A stretch of 64,000 nucleotides of DNA from Sipunculus nudus (Eukaryota > Annelida > Sipuncula > Golfingiida > Sipunculidae): the NCBI GenBank assembly GCA_026874595.1, contig CM049306.1, positions 100,493,642-100,557,641 on the forward strand. The letters are read 5' to 3'. A program made the translations under genes and the position numbers. The notes below the pieces were generated by a model. It was not told the origin of the DNA and made no database searches. It was given only the letters and a program-made list of their open reading frames with translations. Numbering within the stretch: the stretch's first letter is position 1; each line of letters begins with the position of its first letter. Of this stretch, positions 34,801-57,372 are shown in pieces.

Positions 34801-37764
34801 TCTATTTTATGACAGGTGGCGCCACCTACATTCACGTTTACGCTCCACACATAAACCCATATATCTCCGGAACCGTTTGACCGATCCGGAAACAAATTTT
34901 ACACAAATGTAGCCCTGGGATAGCTTTATAACATACACAACAAAAGGTGGCGCCACCTGCAACCATGTTTGCACAGTGTCCATCTGTTCATCTGCCTGGG
35001 GTTAAAATCACTCATATCTCTGCAGTGGTTTGACTAATTCACCTAAAATTCGGCACGCGTATACATCCTAGATAGCTTTCTCGATTTTATGACAGGTGGC
35101 GCCACCTACCTTCACATTAACGCTCCACAAATAAACCCATATATCTCGGGAACCGTTTGACCGATCCGGAAAAAAATTTTACACAAATGTAGCACTGGGA
35201 AAGCTTTATAACATACACAACAAAAGGTGGCGCCACCTGCAAACATGTTTGCACAGTGTCCATTTGTTCATCTGCCTGGGGTTAAAATCACTCATATCTC
35301 TGCAGTGGTTTGACTAATTCACCTAAAATTGGGCATGCGTGTACATCCTAGATAGCTTTCTTGATTTTATGACAGGTGGTGCCACCTACTTTCACGTTAA
35401 CGCTGCAGACATCCAAGCTCATATCTAAGGAACCGTTTGACCAATCAGGAAAAATAGTTCACACAAATGTAGCCCTTGTATAGCTTTATAACATACACAA
35501 AAATGGTGGCGTCACCTGCAGCCATTTTTGCACGGCGTCCATCTGTTTGTCTGCCTTTGGTTAAAATCACTCATATCTCTGCAGTGGTTTGACCAAAATA
35601 CCTGAAATTCAGCATGCTTATACATCCCGCATAGCTTTCTTGATTTTATGACAGGTGGCGCCACCTACATTTACATTCACGCTGTAGACATCCATGCTTA
35701 TATCTCCGGACTCAATCAACCAATCAGGAAAATTTTTTTACACAAATGTAGCCCTTGGATAGCTTTATAACATACACAAAAATGGTGGTGCCACCTGCAG
35801 CCATTTTTGCACAGCGTTCATCTGTTTGTCTGATGTGGGATAAAATCACTCATATCTCTGCAGTGGTTTGACTTTTCCACATGAAATTTTGCTTGTGTAT
35901 ATATCTTGGATAGTTTCTCGTTCAAATAACAGGTGGCGCCACCTACAATCATGATTATGTGACAGAGATCCATTCTAATATTTAACACATCTAACTCTAT
36001 ATCCCCTTGCCACTTAATCCATGCCTTACTTCACCTGTCCTTCTCTGATTTTGGCGGATACACGTAGTCGCTTGTCGACTACCCGTATTCTAGTTTTGAA
36101 TGTTTCGCGACGGTTTCATTTTCGCGATCTCAACATGTTCCAATAAAATCATAATTAATCAGTTTTTATGCATAAGCTCTAATAAAATAATAAATTGCAC
36201 CATACTTCATTCAATTCAGTAACTGTCGTTATTGTTATGACCTATGTCATGGTCAATCAGCCCTGGTAATTACCTCATGTTTGCACAACAATGCACGGCC
36301 CCAATACCATACGCGGACCAGGTTGCTGATCAGCGAGTCGGGTCTTCATTAATAACTCACCTGTCACCAGAGGTGTGATAACTAATCCATTTGTGTAGAT
36401 GCACCATTCCCTGTTGTTTTAGGATGGCTCCCTTTGATGCGGGGTTTCTGTGTGCCCGCGAGTTTATGAAATTCTACTCATATAACAATAGCCTCGTACA
36501 AACAACCCCTGTGTTTTAGATCAAAGAGAATGTTTTCCCTACCTGCAAACTATTATAAAAGATTTTACTAATCTGACCTAATCACAAATATTAGTGACAC
36601 CAAACAAGATGGACATTACCAATTGGCTTAAGCGAGGACCGTCTCTAAAGAGGCCCCGTACTGAAGGTTTGCCCGATCCGCGTGAATGTATGGCAGAACA
36701 GAGTGCACAGGAGTACCAGGCCGCAAATGATCAGGTCGATCAGCTGACATCACAACCAAAACCCAAGAAAAGACGTGGGGAATACAAAAGGTTGGATGAC
36801 TGTGAGAGACTAAAAATTGCTAAATCTGTCATAGCGAGGCGTCTTATTCCCGAGGGTTTCATATTCGCGATTCTTTCCCATTCGCGAATATCGCACGTTA
36901 AAACCTTCGCAAACAAAAAGGCAACCACAGTATACCATGTCAACATCCATACATAATGGCAAAGAGGCAAGGGCCCTCCGTTCATTGTATAAATGTTGGA
37001 GTTTTCACACAAGTTTGAAGTATACACTCAAGTAGCATGTGTCATGAAATCATAAAACCACATGGGAACATATGTGTGTATTATGTGCATTAAATAAAGT
37101 TTATATTTGGTTATTCAGTTTTACTTTGCCGGGTGTCTGTAGATAAATCATTGGTTCCCACACCCATGACCAGTGACGTTGTATGACTTTAACTTGGTGT
37201 TATGAATCGCAACTTGTGACAATGGCAAGGTAAAACCCAAGGAGCAATCCATCTTATTTCACAGGGAATCTAGATTATCATCATCTTTTTTATTCAAAAG
37301 CTTCTTTTTCATCATGACACAGGGTGATCCTTTTATCCCCAGGTTCAAGCCAGCCATTGATAGGAATTAGGGCCTGTGTTGATCTGAATCTGGCGGAGCT
37401 TTGTAGGCTCTGAATACACATTCTATTTAACTTTATTAACCTTTAACCTATTAACCTTTATTTTTAAAGGATGATAGGCCTGCCTAAGTAACTTGGATGC
37501 AGTAACAAAAATTGTGTTGATTTTGTGTTCTTAGCTATGTAAGGTGTCAATCTTTTTTCTCACATTTTCTTTAACGTTGGTAAGTGTGATACAATAACAT
37601 GTTTTTTTTTTCAGTATCGTGAGGAGCGTTTCCGTCAGACAAGCGAGAGCACCAACCAGAGGGTGTTGTGGTGGTCGATAGCCCAGACTCTAATTCTTCT
37701 CCTGACAGGGTTCTGGCAGATGAGACATCTAAAGAGCTTTTTTGAGGCAAAGAAACTAGTGTAG
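25293..37764 (+). CDS. TMED9: p24 family cargo receptor, TMED4/TMED9 type, with three alternative second exons
   Basis: Type I membrane protein of the p24 family, which cycles between ER and Golgi in COPII/COPI vesicles. Constant exons are 25293-25422, 32275-32379, 33113-33259 and 37615-37764. The second position is filled by one of 27768-27877, 29286-29401 or 30968-31083. With the third choice the protein is 215 residues, the usual family length. The order is signal peptide ([19 protein letters not shown]), GOLD domain with its two Cys in exons 1 and 3, coiled coil ([18 protein letters not shown]), transmembrane segment near [14 protein letters not shown], and cytosolic tail FFEAKKLV. The tail has the FF and dilysine signals typical of this subfamily. 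TMED4 and TMED9 cannot be told apart by eye; the symbol is the nearer guess. Confidence 0.95.
25868..26961. mobile_element. 1.09-kb DNA transposon with 9-bp target duplication
   Basis: Terminal inverted repeats of about 34 bp begin GGGTCTGTCTAAAAC and continue with CGGAGAAT and CGCGGAGAG on both ends. The 9-bp sequence ATCATCACT is present directly outside both ends (25859-25867 and 26962-26970). That length suits Mutator-like elements, or hAT with one shared base. No transposase is visible, and two short ORFs (26415-26612, 26626-26889) match nothing I know. It lies in TMED intron 1. Confidence 0.85.
27308..27494. mobile_element. 187-bp Tc1/mariner-like MITE
   Basis: Ends CAGTAAAACC and GGTTTACTG are inverted repeats flanked by TA on both sides. 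The interior repeats GACCACC and GGTGGTC type sequence. It sits 270 bp before alternative exon 2A. A degraded relative seems present at 7625-7755. Confidence 0.7.
27768..27877 (+). CDS. TMED9: TMED alternative exon 2A (divergent)
   Basis: 110 nt between acceptor TTCCAG and donor GTAAG, phase 1 in and phase 0 out. With the G from exon 1 it reads [20 protein letters not shown] then [17 protein letters not shown]. This is homologous to exons 2B and 2C, most clearly at the HVEV core and the terminal L-S-R. It is two residues shorter and lacks the Q-M-W/F motif. No stop or frameshift is present. It could be a functional variant or a decaying exon; the clean splice sites favour function. Confidence 0.82.
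29286..29401 (+). CDS. TMED9: TMED alternative exon 2B
   Basis: 116 nt between acceptor TTTCAG and donor GTAAG, phase 1 to 0. It reads [20 protein letters not shown] then [19 protein letters not shown]. By hand count about half of the residues equal exon 2C, including LGMHVEV. It keeps the QMWD motif of vertebrate TMED9, while the start has AK where the family has GN. Confidence 0.88.
30968..31083 (+). CDS. TMED9: TMED alternative exon 2C (canonical)
   Basis: 116 nt between acceptor TTTCAG and donor GTAAG, phase 1 to 0. It reads [20 protein letters not shown] then [19 protein letters not shown]. This is the closest of the three to vertebrate TMED9 ([18 protein letters not shown]), so it is probably the ancestral or default choice. 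Confidence 0.93.
31811..31846. repeat. (AT)n microsatellite
   Basis: 36 bp of AT in TMED intron 2C-3. Similar tracts occur at 40454-40473, 57315-57368, 59049-59107 and 60800-60844. Confidence 0.95.
32275..32379 (+). CDS. TMED9: TMED exon 3 (end of GOLD domain)
   Basis: 35 codons, [20 protein letters not shown] then [15 protein letters not shown]. It holds the second conserved Cys and an N-S-T glycosylation sequon at the place where vertebrate TMED9 has one. Phase 0 on both sides; donor GTAAGT. Confidence 0.95.
32725..32965 (-). mobile_element. Family A body fragment, reversed
   Basis: Reverse-strand match to the family A body: atggatTGCCAT, GATCATGA, then an A-rich stretch with an eroded AGGTGATGCCATC in place of the NarI-type palindrome. 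No ends preserved. In TMED intron 3. Confidence 0.4.
33113..33259 (+). CDS. TMED9: TMED exon 4 (coiled coil)
   Basis: 49 codons beginning [20 protein letters not shown] and continuing [20 protein letters not shown]. This is the coiled-coil region through which p24 proteins assemble. Nearly identical to the vertebrate family. Donor GTAAGT. Confidence 0.96.
34349..36061. mobile_element. Inner element with GTATCCGCCAAAA ends and a 280-bp tandem array
   Basis: GTATCCGCCAAAA at 34349-34361 is mirrored by TTTTGGCGGATAC at 36049-36061. The left end forms a hairpin with GTTTTGCGGATAC at 34366-34378. The right side continues into a second hairpin (GTAGTCG and CGACTAC). The interior is mostly the 280-bp array. 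No coding capacity. Confidence 0.7.
34500..35980. repeat. 280-bp tandem array, about five units
   Basis: Phrases such as GAACCGTTTGACCGATCCGG and TCACTCATATCTCTGCAGTGG recur at about 34571, 34850, 35131, 35413 and 35692 (spacing 279-282 bp). Each unit holds the palindrome GGTGGCGCCACC about twice. Units 1-3 are almost identical; units 4-5 are diverged. Confidence 0.9.
36594..36956 (+). CDS. Short transposon-borne ORF, function unknown
   Basis: 120 codons, or 115 from the internal Met at 36609. It begins [20 protein letters not shown] and has a basic patch [15 protein letters not shown], then [10 protein letters not shown]. The layout, a short acidic or tryptophan N-terminus followed by a lysine-rich segment and a helix, resembles N-termini of transposon-derived proteins in invertebrates. 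I cannot name the family. The reading frame runs into the element's right inverted repeat, so the C-terminus is probably not native. It may be the first exon of a lost transposase. Confidence 0.4.
   Translation: MTPNKMDITNWLKRGPSLKRPRTEGLPDPRECMAEQSAQEYQAANDQVDQLTSQPKPKKRRGEYKRLDDCERLKIAKSVIARRLIPEGFIFAILSHSRISHVKTFANKKATTVYHVNIHT
37615..37764 (+). CDS. TMED9: TMED exon 5 (transmembrane segment and tail)
   Basis: 49 codons and a TAG stop. It contains [20 protein letters not shown], the membrane span, and the tail [13 protein letters not shown]. The acceptor follows a long T-run (TTTCAG). The preceding 4.35-kb intron holds a nested transposon. Confidence 0.96.
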   Translation, partial: YREERFRQTSESTNQRVLWWSIAQTLILLLTGFWQMRHLKSFFEAKKLV

Positions 37765-39130
37765 TGTTCACTGTGGATTTGCTAGATTAATAATTTAATA
37801 CATTATTTCATACAAACAGAGCCTTGTCTATCAGAAATTGTCAAGAGGAGAATAAATAGTGCATATGTGTGTGTGTGTATATATATATATAAATGTATAT
37901 ATATGTATATATATATTTATACTTAAAATACATACAAGACACACTATCACCACAGATATGATTTATTAAATTGACAGCAATATTCATTGATTATAATGCT
38001 TTACTGATCGAGCAACTATCATTAAATATTTGTCACAAAATATTGGAAACTTCATGTTATGCAGAGAGTACTGGTATCATGCTTTAGTTTGTCACACTCC
38101 TTGTGTACAATCAGCAGTATGCTTTCAGTGTTCAGTTACTCTTTTTATATTCTTTGTATATTTATTTTTCACAAATGTACCAGTAGTATTGGTTAAAGTA
38201 CATCCAGTGAATTAATTTCTTGAGCTTTTTTCTTAAGGACTATTAATAAAAAATAAATAATATAATGTTATCAGGGTGGCTAATATACTTGGTTGTTAAC
38301 TTTAGGTGATTACAGTATATGAATATTCACCAGGGATTTTATATACCCATATAATAAAAATCCTTGGGCAAGCTGACCACATATCTGGCACTGCATGTAT
38401 ATTTTCTACTTCAAGATAAAGAACATTATACATAAGTTGTACAGACTTGTAGATATTAGAACAATCTCACTTGTATATAGGCTGTGCACTCTTTGATGCT
38501 GTCATGTTCATGGTTGCCATGCTCTTGTTGTTTTAAAAGGGTAACCTTCAGTTAATGGTTTTGCTGTTTAAAATGTGCAAAATCATAATCATGGATATAA
38601 TTAAAGCAAGGGTTGTTTAGTTCAGCACTTATAAACAGATTTTAATGCCATGGGTGTAATTATCTTTGTAATGCTGATTATATGAAATAGGTGGGTTAAA
38701 TGGTGTGTTGTGAGTATGAATTCATTGCTCCTGTTTATTGGCTTTGTTTAATTAACTGTTGTTCATCTGTTTGAAGTTAGGTATATTGCAAATTTCAATC
38801 CCATTCTTGCATACCACATTGAACCACTGAATTTTTTTCAGGTACAGGCATATTTTTTTAAAGGGTTTTGATAAATTTTACTCTTGCGGAACCAATACAT
38901 AGTAATTTAACACAAGTTGTATAAAGCATATTTTTGACAGTAGGTGGCAGCACCAGCCAGCCACGTCAGGATTATTTGATATTCAGGCGAAAAGCAGCAT
39001 GTTGTTTCGTAACACTGATCACCTACGTACTGATATCATCTCTCATGTGTGCCACTCTGTTTCATAAGGCAAGCATGCCTAACTTATTGTACGAGTTTTT
39101 TTTTCGGAAATAAAGAAAACTATGTATCAT
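37765..39130 (+). other. TMED 3' UTR candidates and poly(A) signals
   Basis: AT-rich non-coding sequence after the stop. AATAAA occurs at 38245-38250 and again just after it, and once more at 39109-39114. Any could end the transcript. A TA tract lies near 37878-37912. No ORF of note. Confidence 0.4.
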
Positions 39131-39763
39131 TGTAAAATGTAATTTTCTTTTGTTTTGGCTCGTACATGGTCCTTGTTGTGCTTCCAAGTGTGCCCACACG
39201 TCATCTATAAACACCTCAGAAATATTCGGTATATTGCTGCATTGGATTCAATATTTCCCAGAAAATAACTTTAAATGTCACTCCCGCCGGACGGTCAAAT
39301 TAGCAGTAGATTGAACATCTCCAGTCATCAGGGAACCTATAAATATACCTTTTTAACTCGCCATAACGAAGTTCAGGAGAACTTTACCGTAAATCCCCCC
39401 CCCCCCCCCCCATTATAAATTTATTTTGTGAACTCATAACTCGGTATTGTATCGGTGGTTGAGAATGCCCCCCCCCCCCCTCCCTATAAAGTTTTTTTGT
39501 TAGGCTCATTGCTCCAATTGCTAATGAAGATATTTAAATTAAACTTAGTAGACTGATGTACAGTGCCAAATACCCGGCACAGTTATTAAAACTTCCCAAT
39601 ATTTTAATTTCCGAAAAAGTAATAAGCACTGAATGAACAAAATTTGTATAGATCCCAACCTAGCTCAGTTTTTGGATAACTTTTTTTATTACTCCGCAAC
39701 CACTCGCCATATTGCTTTCATATTTCATATATGTATTGTATAGAGGGTTAGGAAATATATTAG

Positions 39764-39806
<43 letters not shown>

Positions 39807-41270
39807 ATAGAATTATAGACTCGAGTTCCATTTCTGAGTTCACCATGAAATATTACATTTCTAAACCTGGTTTAGAATTAAAGGACTGGAAACAATACAT
39901 TTTTTAACCCTATAGTATATAAACTTAAATGTAATATATGTGAAATGTGTCAAACAGCATATATATATATATGTAATATATATATATATATAAATAAAAA
40001 ATTGTCCCACCTCCCATGCCTGGGAGTCAACCCCCCCCCCCCCCCCCAACCCCACCCTATAGAAGATATTGACGCCACTGCCGCTTCAGACCTCCAATCA
40101 GCGTGCTCATTACCAATTATCTTAAACGACTATGCATATTTCAAAATTTACGGCTAGTTATTCATATCCAAATGAATTGTTCCAGAAAGATTGCACAAAA
40201 TACATTACCCAGGCCTGCCAAATCACTTAAAAAAATAGAGTCACTCTTTATTATTACTCTTTTTTCAGCAGCACTCTTTAAAGCCGCTTTTTTCCAGTGA
40301 AAGCATTCTGATATATTTCTCTCCTGCTTTAACTGTCCACTTTAAAAATGAATTTTAAGTGTGCAAATGTCACGCATTTGTCAAAACGTGTGGAAAAGTC
40401 TTTATCTTCTTTCAGTAGGATGTACACCATGTTTATGTCTGACTTTGGGAACAATATATATATATATATATATAAATATTTTTTATAGATTTGTAGTATG
40501 CGAAACACATCTTCATTCAGTCTGTGATAAAAAAAATGGAAAATGCTAATTTGAAATTTTTCTACTCTTTTTTTTTCAAAGAAGAGCACCTACTCTTACC
40601 TTTGGCAGGCCTCTTTTCGCTCCTTGGTCAATACCTGGGGTATCTTAATCAGTTGGTACAGCTGTTACCGTCTCACATTATTAATATTTGTGCTGCCCCC
40701 ATGGGGGAAACAAGTCATTTTCTGTCCTGTCGTATGCATGTCGTGATTTGATGATTTCTTGTAAACGTGATACGGCCTGATAACTTTTGAAGAGCTGGAT
40801 ATGTTCTCCTCGGGTCTCATACACAGTTTTTTATTAACTCAGCTGACTGGAAGTTACCTGAAATCATCACATAATCATATCAATTTTACAAATTTTTGGG
40901 TTGGATAATGACACCTCAAGCCATGTATGTTCCTTTTTACCAGCTGTAGACTTGATCGGAATACTTGTTGCTGCTTTGGTACTTGACCCAAAGGTTTCTT
41001 GATTTCAGTTTCAGCTTGTTCGTCATAGTTATAATTTCTCGCATTTTATGATTCAGTTATCCTATAAAATTTTTTCCAAGCCTGTGCATTTGCCATATAA
41101 CTGAATACATAGAGCTGAACTGAAGAGAGTACTTTGGGGCATTCAGACTTTGCACACACAAACAACTAATTGGATATAAATGCAAACCATAAATTTATTT
41201 ATTTAATAGTACAAATATATCAAATAATCAATTCTTATATATAAAATCACCATATGATTAATAAAAAAAA
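39131..41270. other. TMED-FUOM intergenic region
   Basis: Poly-C, TA repeats and AT-rich sequence. Reverse-strand AATAAA at about 41194 could end FUOM. No gene seen. Confidence 0.45.
39395..40047. repeat. Three poly-C tracts with TA repeats
   Basis: C runs at 39395-39411, 39468-39480 and 40031-40047. TA repeats at about 39769-39800 and 39960-39992. Intergenic between TMED and FUOM. Confidence 0.9.
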
Positions 41271-41551
41271 TTACTGACGAGTCTATTCTTGATGAAAAAG
41301 TTCAGATTTCTAGCGAAAATTTATCAATGCAGTTACTTATAATAAAAAAGTTACAATTTATTAAAGGATAGATATTTGATAAATTTTTCGATCCTGCAAA
41401 AACAGTTCAGAGTTGTATTGTCTGTAATTATCAATTTATCTTATTTGGAATTTAAACTACGCTTTTTATCATATTTGATATATCTGAAGAATGCAAAAGG
41501 TGAATTTTATGAAGCAAACCGCATGCTTCAAGTCATGTTTGATGTGGGTTG

Positions 41552-53124
<11,573 letters not shown>

Positions 53125-56100
53125 CTGAAGAGAGAGAGAAAGATAGATCAGGTTTCTTGTAATCTAATATTATCAGGGCTTGTAATAAATTTCATACATT
53201 CATTATTTCTTGATTTTGAATATATATCCTGACCTTACAGTATTTCATGTTTTTGTTTTATATGCCACGGAATAAAGTCCCCGATAAATATAATTCCCAA
53301 TCCATGAAACTTTGTCATCACAATTTTTAGAAACAGCATATGTGTGAGAGACAAGTGTCTATGTTTGTATGTCACACAGGCGCCCTTATCTATAGCTCAA
53401 TGGCTACAGAGAGGGAATTTTATCCATTTTAATAAGTGAATTATCATATTGATAATTAAGCATACTTCAACAGAACATCATTTTCAGCATACGCTGTTTA
53501 TCCATAGGGTCCCAGACTATATTGACGTTGGTTTATTAAAAAAGAATACACATGAAAACTTGAGTCCTTTGTGAAACGAGTTTCAGATGATTATTAAAAA
53601 AATTAAAGGCATTTGTAGCCGAAAAAAGTGCATTACCAGACAGGTATTGAAGACGGCATATTAAAGAAACAAAAAATTAATTTCCACATTCTTAAGTAAA
53701 CGTCTCGACTTGAAGATGGAAATGAAAGTGCAAACTGATCCGGCCAAATTCATACAGGGCGTCAATCACACACATATTAACTATATATATAAATACAGGT
53801 TATATTTGTGCAGATATGATTTACTTTGAATTTGATTAGAATTGTGATTACAAAGTCAAATATGGAAAAAGTCACGTGATCACCTGACAATAGACGGGAT
53901 CACTCTTGGGAAACATTTGCCTGTTAGATGCAGAATTGACACAAGGAAGACAGCAAAAATTAAAATATACCTGAACACCCTTTTTTTAGTGGAGGTTGTG
54001 ACATATTGATTCTTATATATATATATAGGTACTTGATCTTGGGTGACGTCACGTATCCGCGTATTGTACAAGAATGATGGTCCACGATATTTGATTGAAT
54101 GTACAAACATTCAAGAGCCGGTAATTTTCCCGGTATGGGAGGGGGCTGGGGTAAGGTGCGGCCCAACAAGCACATAATGGAATATTTTTTCACCTCCAGC
54201 AACATCGACACGTGGACATGTTATTCCCTAGTTATCCCGGATCTTCCCTGGATCACCCATAGCGCTGCTCGCGGTCAGTTCCGTCTATTCTACCGGCAGA
54301 CGTGGTGTCCTACATTTGTTACAACGTCATGTGTAACGACGTGCTCCCCTATTGCACAAAACTGGCGCAATATCTTGTTGTGTACCGTTATTGTAACAAG
54401 GGGATTTCCATTTAGCACTGCGGTCAGAATAAGTCCTTTTCTGAAACAATGTCAAGGCCTTTGATGTACACGTGATGGCAAATATCCAAAACTAAAAAAA
54501 CACGCGACAGTTGCGCCATGGAACTAGTTGGGGGGGGGGGTATGGAAAACAAAAGTTAAACGTTACAAGTATCACCAATAGTATAATTGGCCCTTCCTCC
54601 AATCCTCATCTGCACCCCCTCCCCCTCCCTTTTTACTGAAGCAATGCTAGCTCGTCGTGGATGTGTAAAACTCATTTCAGTTTCACTCACAACAGGCTAC
54701 GGTAAAGCTCACTTCAGTTTCACTCATAATAAACTACGTGGACAAAATGAATATTCACGCATGGCTGGCTTCCTGTATCACATGACTTACTTCGTCATAC
54801 AACTGAGTATGATCACCGAGCTATCAGACAGATACCTCTGTATACCTATATGATATGATCGTTGGAATGAGACAAGGGTCAAGAAGATACATATGTGACC
54901 TTAACGGATCTGAAAGCTTGTCATTTATGACCAACAATGTAGTTACAATACCAGAAGCACTAAGAGATCACAAACCTCCGCCATTGGCATGGATCCACAT
55001 CCGAATCCGCTCGCGCAAAAACACAGAAATATAATAATGTATAAAAATATATAATTTGGGTCAAGGCCTACCATATAATCGGTATTTATTGACAGCTTTT
55101 GGAAATACTGCCTGGAAAAAATGAGAAAGACGTGCAAACACACATCTAGGAGTGGCTCGAGATCCGTCCCAAATTTTAATGGACCCGACTGAGGCTGTAA
55201 CGCGCGGTTCACCGCGTAACGGTAAATATCATACCGGTATCGTCAGAGGTCCCTAGACCTATACACTGACGATAAGTGACGTCCAACATATAAAGAAATT
55301 GTGTTCCAGTACTATTTTAGGCATCTGGGGTGAAACGTCATTGGCAAGAAATGAACAGAATGGCATCTAATTGGCTAATTGTTGCGAAGAAATTTTGGAA
55401 ATAAAATTTTCGAGAGTAAGCTTATTTACTCTTCTGTGTGTAAGGGAAAATGCGGCTTGGTATCTAAATTTTAAGATATATATATATTATATATGTGTGT
55501 GTGTGTATGTGTGTAGTATCGTGTATCGTTTTGCGAGCAGAGTATCGCGATACGTATTGTATTGTGAAATACTGTATCGTCACAGCCTAGAAACGACTTA
55601 CACAATATCTTATGTCTTCTTCGACCCCATGGCCCACCCTTCCATAAAACTCCGTATAATTATATAGGATTTTTTATGTCATATGTTCCTCGTTTTGTCA
55701 ATTCTTATATGACCACAAATGCCTGTAAAGTAAAAAATAGTGATAGCTATTAGCCCGTCAAAGCTGGCAAAAACATCTAAACCCATCATGACCATGCCCA
55801 ATACTTAAAGATATGGGATGGGGATAATTTATATATTGGATCGAACTTCTTCTGTAATAATGAACGTTTTTATTAAGTACATTCCTTGCGTATAACGTTG
55901 CGGATGGTTTTTATTATTGTATTTCACAATCATATTTCTGATATAACATTTATGTTCTATTGTACATACAGAGCCAGTGAGAAGATCAAGACATTTAGTT
56001 GGCGATTGAACGGCCAACATATTGTGACTTTTATCAAAATAATAAATAAAATAAAACTAGTAGTAGTAGTCAGTGGAATGTTTCATACATAGAAAATTCC

Positions 56101-57314
56101 GACCGAGGAAGTGAATGAGGTTTAAACCACGCGGAAGTTCTTTAGTGGTTGTTTGGACTAAAAAAGCACCGCACTGAGGTCAGAGAGTGTATACGTGTCT
56201 CTTGGACTGTGGTTAAAGTAGCATATGGATATTATGATCCTGATCCAACATAAACACTTTATTCAATTCAGGTAAAATAAATCAGCCTACATCTATACTA
56301 GCGGCATTCAATCCCTCTGACATTAGAGTCTATAACCAACGTTTTAGCGTCAGAGTGCCTTTACATCCTTCAACTAAGACCGCACTATTACGCACTATAA
56401 TGAGGGTGCAAATATCTTCGTCATATTTGGCAATGCCCCTAGCCTATAAGAACGCTGCAGGTCACTTGCCATAACTAGACCTAACTATTTTTAGCTGACT
56501 TTCAAACAAACCTTGCCGTGGACAGGGCCCATTTCCCTGCCACCTATCTATAACCAACCATCCCACAAATTAAACATGGTTCCCTTACTTCCCTTATCTT
56601 CAACCCAGGGTAAATTAGAGCATGAGCGGAAGCGATTGAGTAGAAAGGTAAAAAAATTGTTTTAAGCTTTATTTAGAGGTTATTATGGCATAATTTAGGC
56701 TGATGGGCAGTCAAAACAAGGGAACCATGTTTAATTAGTGGGTAAGTTGGTTAGATAGGTGAAAGTGCATGGGAATGGGCCCAGTGATGCTTGTAATATC
56801 GCTCACCCGGTGAATACATTGTGTCAAGTGCCTGTGACTGGGGGGCAACCAGCTTGTACGCGATGTAGGAAATTACTCGTTACAGTAGAGACGAGTTTCT
56901 GGTTTTGTTTGTGAGTTTACATGTATTCTTTGGTGTTAATTCATCACTCATAGCCTGATGTAAAGATTATTGGCTATTTATCACAATATGAATGCAACAG
57001 GATGGATGAGCATTGTAGTACATTCCCTCGTATGGCTTATATCACGACATAATTAGGCTTATCAGTCCAATATAAATAGGAGAGTGGTAAACCAGAGAAG
57101 CCAAGCCCTATCCTTCATTAACGTAAAAAGGCAAACATTATGGTTCGGCGTCCAAATACTGTTGGATAATGATGATCATGATTATGAAGAAGATGACGGT
57201 GTGGATGGTAAGAGTTCATTGATGGAAATCAATGAACCAAGATGTCACCCATGATTGTGATGGTGTTCTCCAAAATAAGACGTGACAAAAGACGAATACT
57301 TGTTAAGAACGTCG
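53125..57314. other. Region upstream of FUOM exons, unassigned
   Basis: No exon of the missing FUOM N-terminus recognised. Includes TGACGTCA at 54042-54049 and two TTTCAGTTTCAC repeats near 54675-54725. Short ORFs lack family features. Confidence 0.35.
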
Positions 57315-57316
57315 AT

Positions 57317-57369
<53 letters not shown>

Positions 57370-57372
<3 letters not shown>

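Larger units (their letters stand above)
34299..36930. mobile_element. 2.6-kb TA-flanked transposon (outer element, nested)
   Basis: Left end CTGTGGTTGG and right end CAACCACAG form inverted repeats that continue with TTCGCGA-type sequence. Both are flanked by TA (34297-34298, 36931-36932), as for Tc1/mariner-type elements. It contains another inserted element (34349-36061) and the ORF at 36594-36956. Located in TMED intron 4-5. Confidence 0.75.
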
